Source of the DNA: an uncultured Clostridia bacterium
GTDB lineage: Bacteria; Bacillota; Clostridia; Oscillospirales; CAG-272
NCBI GenBank assembly: GCA_937894775.1
Contig: CALAXC010000332.1
Span: 1-39,882, forward strand
Direction of reading: 5' to 3'
DNA length: 39,882 nt
A program made the position numbers and the translations under genes. Position 1 is the stretch's first letter. Every line of letters starts with the position of its first letter. The notes beneath the pieces are model-generated. The model was not told the origin of the DNA. It saw only the letters and a list, made by a program, of their open reading frames with translations, and made no database searches. Below are positions 39,289-39,882 of this stretch, piece by piece.

Positions 39289-39738
39289 TTATTGCTTAGA
39301 GGTTACTTCAACAATGATCTTTCCCGTTACATCGTTGAAGAGCTTGACATCGGCAGCAAAGGTTCCAAATGATTTGATCGGAACCGCAAGGGTTATCTTG
39401 CGCTTGTCTACTGTTATATTATGCTTTTTTTGAAGAGCTTCAGCAATATCTTTTGCGGTAACAGAGCCGTAAAGCTTTTTGTCGGGACCTGCCGCATATT
39501 CGAATACTACCTTTATGCTTTTAAGCTTTTGGGCGATGTCCTTTGCGTTCTGACGTTCAACATCTATTTTATGTTGTTTTGAAGCTTCTTTGTTTTTTGC
39601 TTCGTTAAGTCCTTTTGCATCTGCGGGGATAGCAAGCTTTTTGGGAAACAGGAAATTGCGTGCGTATCCGTCAGAGACTTCAATAACCTGATCTTTTTTT
39701 CCTTGTCCTTTAACGTCTGCGCATAAAATTACTTTCAT
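39289..39738 (-). CDS. rplI: 50S ribosomal protein bL9
   Basis: bL9 binds 23S rRNA at the base of the L1 stalk. The 149 residues start M-K-V-I-L-C-A-D-V-K-G-Q-G-K-K-D-Q-V-I-E-V and contain the signature G-Y-A-R-N-F-L-F-P-K-K-L-A. The long connecting helix (~45-75) and the C-terminal domain (K-K-L-Y-G-S-V-T, K-R-K-I-T-L) follow. AAAGGAG lies nine bases before the ATG. It precedes dnaB, and a partial gene ends 33 bp upstream in the same direction. Confidence 0.97.
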   Translation of the reverse strand: MKVILCADVKGQGKKDQVIEVSDGYARNFLFPKKLAIPADAKGLNEAKNKEASKQHKIDVERQNAKDIAQKLKSIKVVFEYAAGPDKKLYGSVTAKDIAEALQKKHNITVDKRKITLAVPIKSFGTFAADVKLFNDVTGKIIVEVTSKQ

Positions 39739-39771
39739 AATAAATCTCCTTTGTTTTGTATGGTTTTAAAA

Positions 39772-39882
39772 TCAGTTTTGCGTTTCGCTTTCAATACTTT
39801 CATAATATTTGTCGATTGCGCCGATAAGCATATTTTCGGCTTCTTCAACGGTTACGTCCTTGATATAGTTCTGGTCCCACCA
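39772..39882 (-). CDS. C-terminal end of an unrecognised gene (5' partial)
   Basis: On the minus strand the frame is open from the window edge to TGA at 39772-39774, giving 36 residues that begin W-W-D-Q-N-Y-I-K-D-V-T-V-E-E and end K-Y-Y-E-S-I-E-S-E-T-Q-N. It is acidic and helical and not the end of bS18 or of a DHH phosphodiesterase, the usual rplI neighbours. It is close enough to rplI to be in the same transcript. Too short to assign. Confidence 0.6.
   Translation of the reverse strand, partial: WWDQNYIKDVTVEEAENMLIGAIDKYYESIESETQN

Overview
The window looks like a chromosomal segment of a low-GC, endospore-forming member of the Clostridia (Bacillota), probably an uncultured gut-type lineage. 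The grounds are an alpha/beta-type small acid-soluble spore protein, a T-box leader in front of pheST, strong AGGAGG-type ribosome binding sites, many near-consensus sigma-A promoters with 17-bp spacers, and the rplI-dnaB-tilS-hpt-ftsH order. There is no rRNA and no CRISPR. Nothing resembles a complete prophage or insertion sequence.

Layout. 1-1560: the 3' part of a membrane-anchored TIR-domain protein. 1.6-3.1 kb: rbfA and nrnA, with a shared bidirectional terminator. 3.1-5.2 kb (minus): a cyclophilin-type lipoprotein and a membrane-anchored lipase-like hydrolase, each with its own promoter. 5.2-6.4 kb: a compact accessory module of two translationally coupled small genes (a four-helix-bundle S23/IVP-like protein and an unknown protein). 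It is flanked by two arrays of small hairpins and abuts the 3' end of a tRNA-Gln(UUG). 6.6-7.9 kb (minus): an MBL-fold hydrolase. 8.0-12.3 kb: an operon of a DUF1538 membrane protein, a tandem PII-like protein, an SGNH-type hydrolase and HemW. 12.4-14.8 kb: a DUF1292 protein, an unassigned structured RNA with its own promoter and terminator, and a lipoprotein. 15.1-17.3 kb: mntP (minus) and a membrane protein ending in a ribosomal uL15-like domain. 17.3-21.1 kb (minus): pheS-pheT under a Phe T-box. 21.1-24.1 kb: trkA-trkH potassium uptake. 24.2-29.2 kb: unrecognised small proteins, and a 1051-residue ECF sigma factor fused to a large C-terminal region and bracketed by ~53-bp direct repeats, followed by a gene remnant. 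29.4-30.9 kb: the spore protein and an RlmL-like rRNA methyltransferase. 30.9-39.9 kb (minus): a Ca2+-type P-ATPase, then the housekeeping block ftsH, hpt, tilS, dnaB, rplI and a partial upstream gene.

Most of the window is core housekeeping (translation, replication, tRNA modification, ion homeostasis). The parts worth a second look are the hairpin-array/four-helix-bundle module beside tRNA-Gln, the structured RNA near 12.93-13.2 kb, the membrane-tethered uL15 domain with its refolding leader, the fused sigma factor between direct repeats, the tandem-PII/DUF1538 operon and the membrane TIR protein. All family assignments are by reading motifs; no database search was run.
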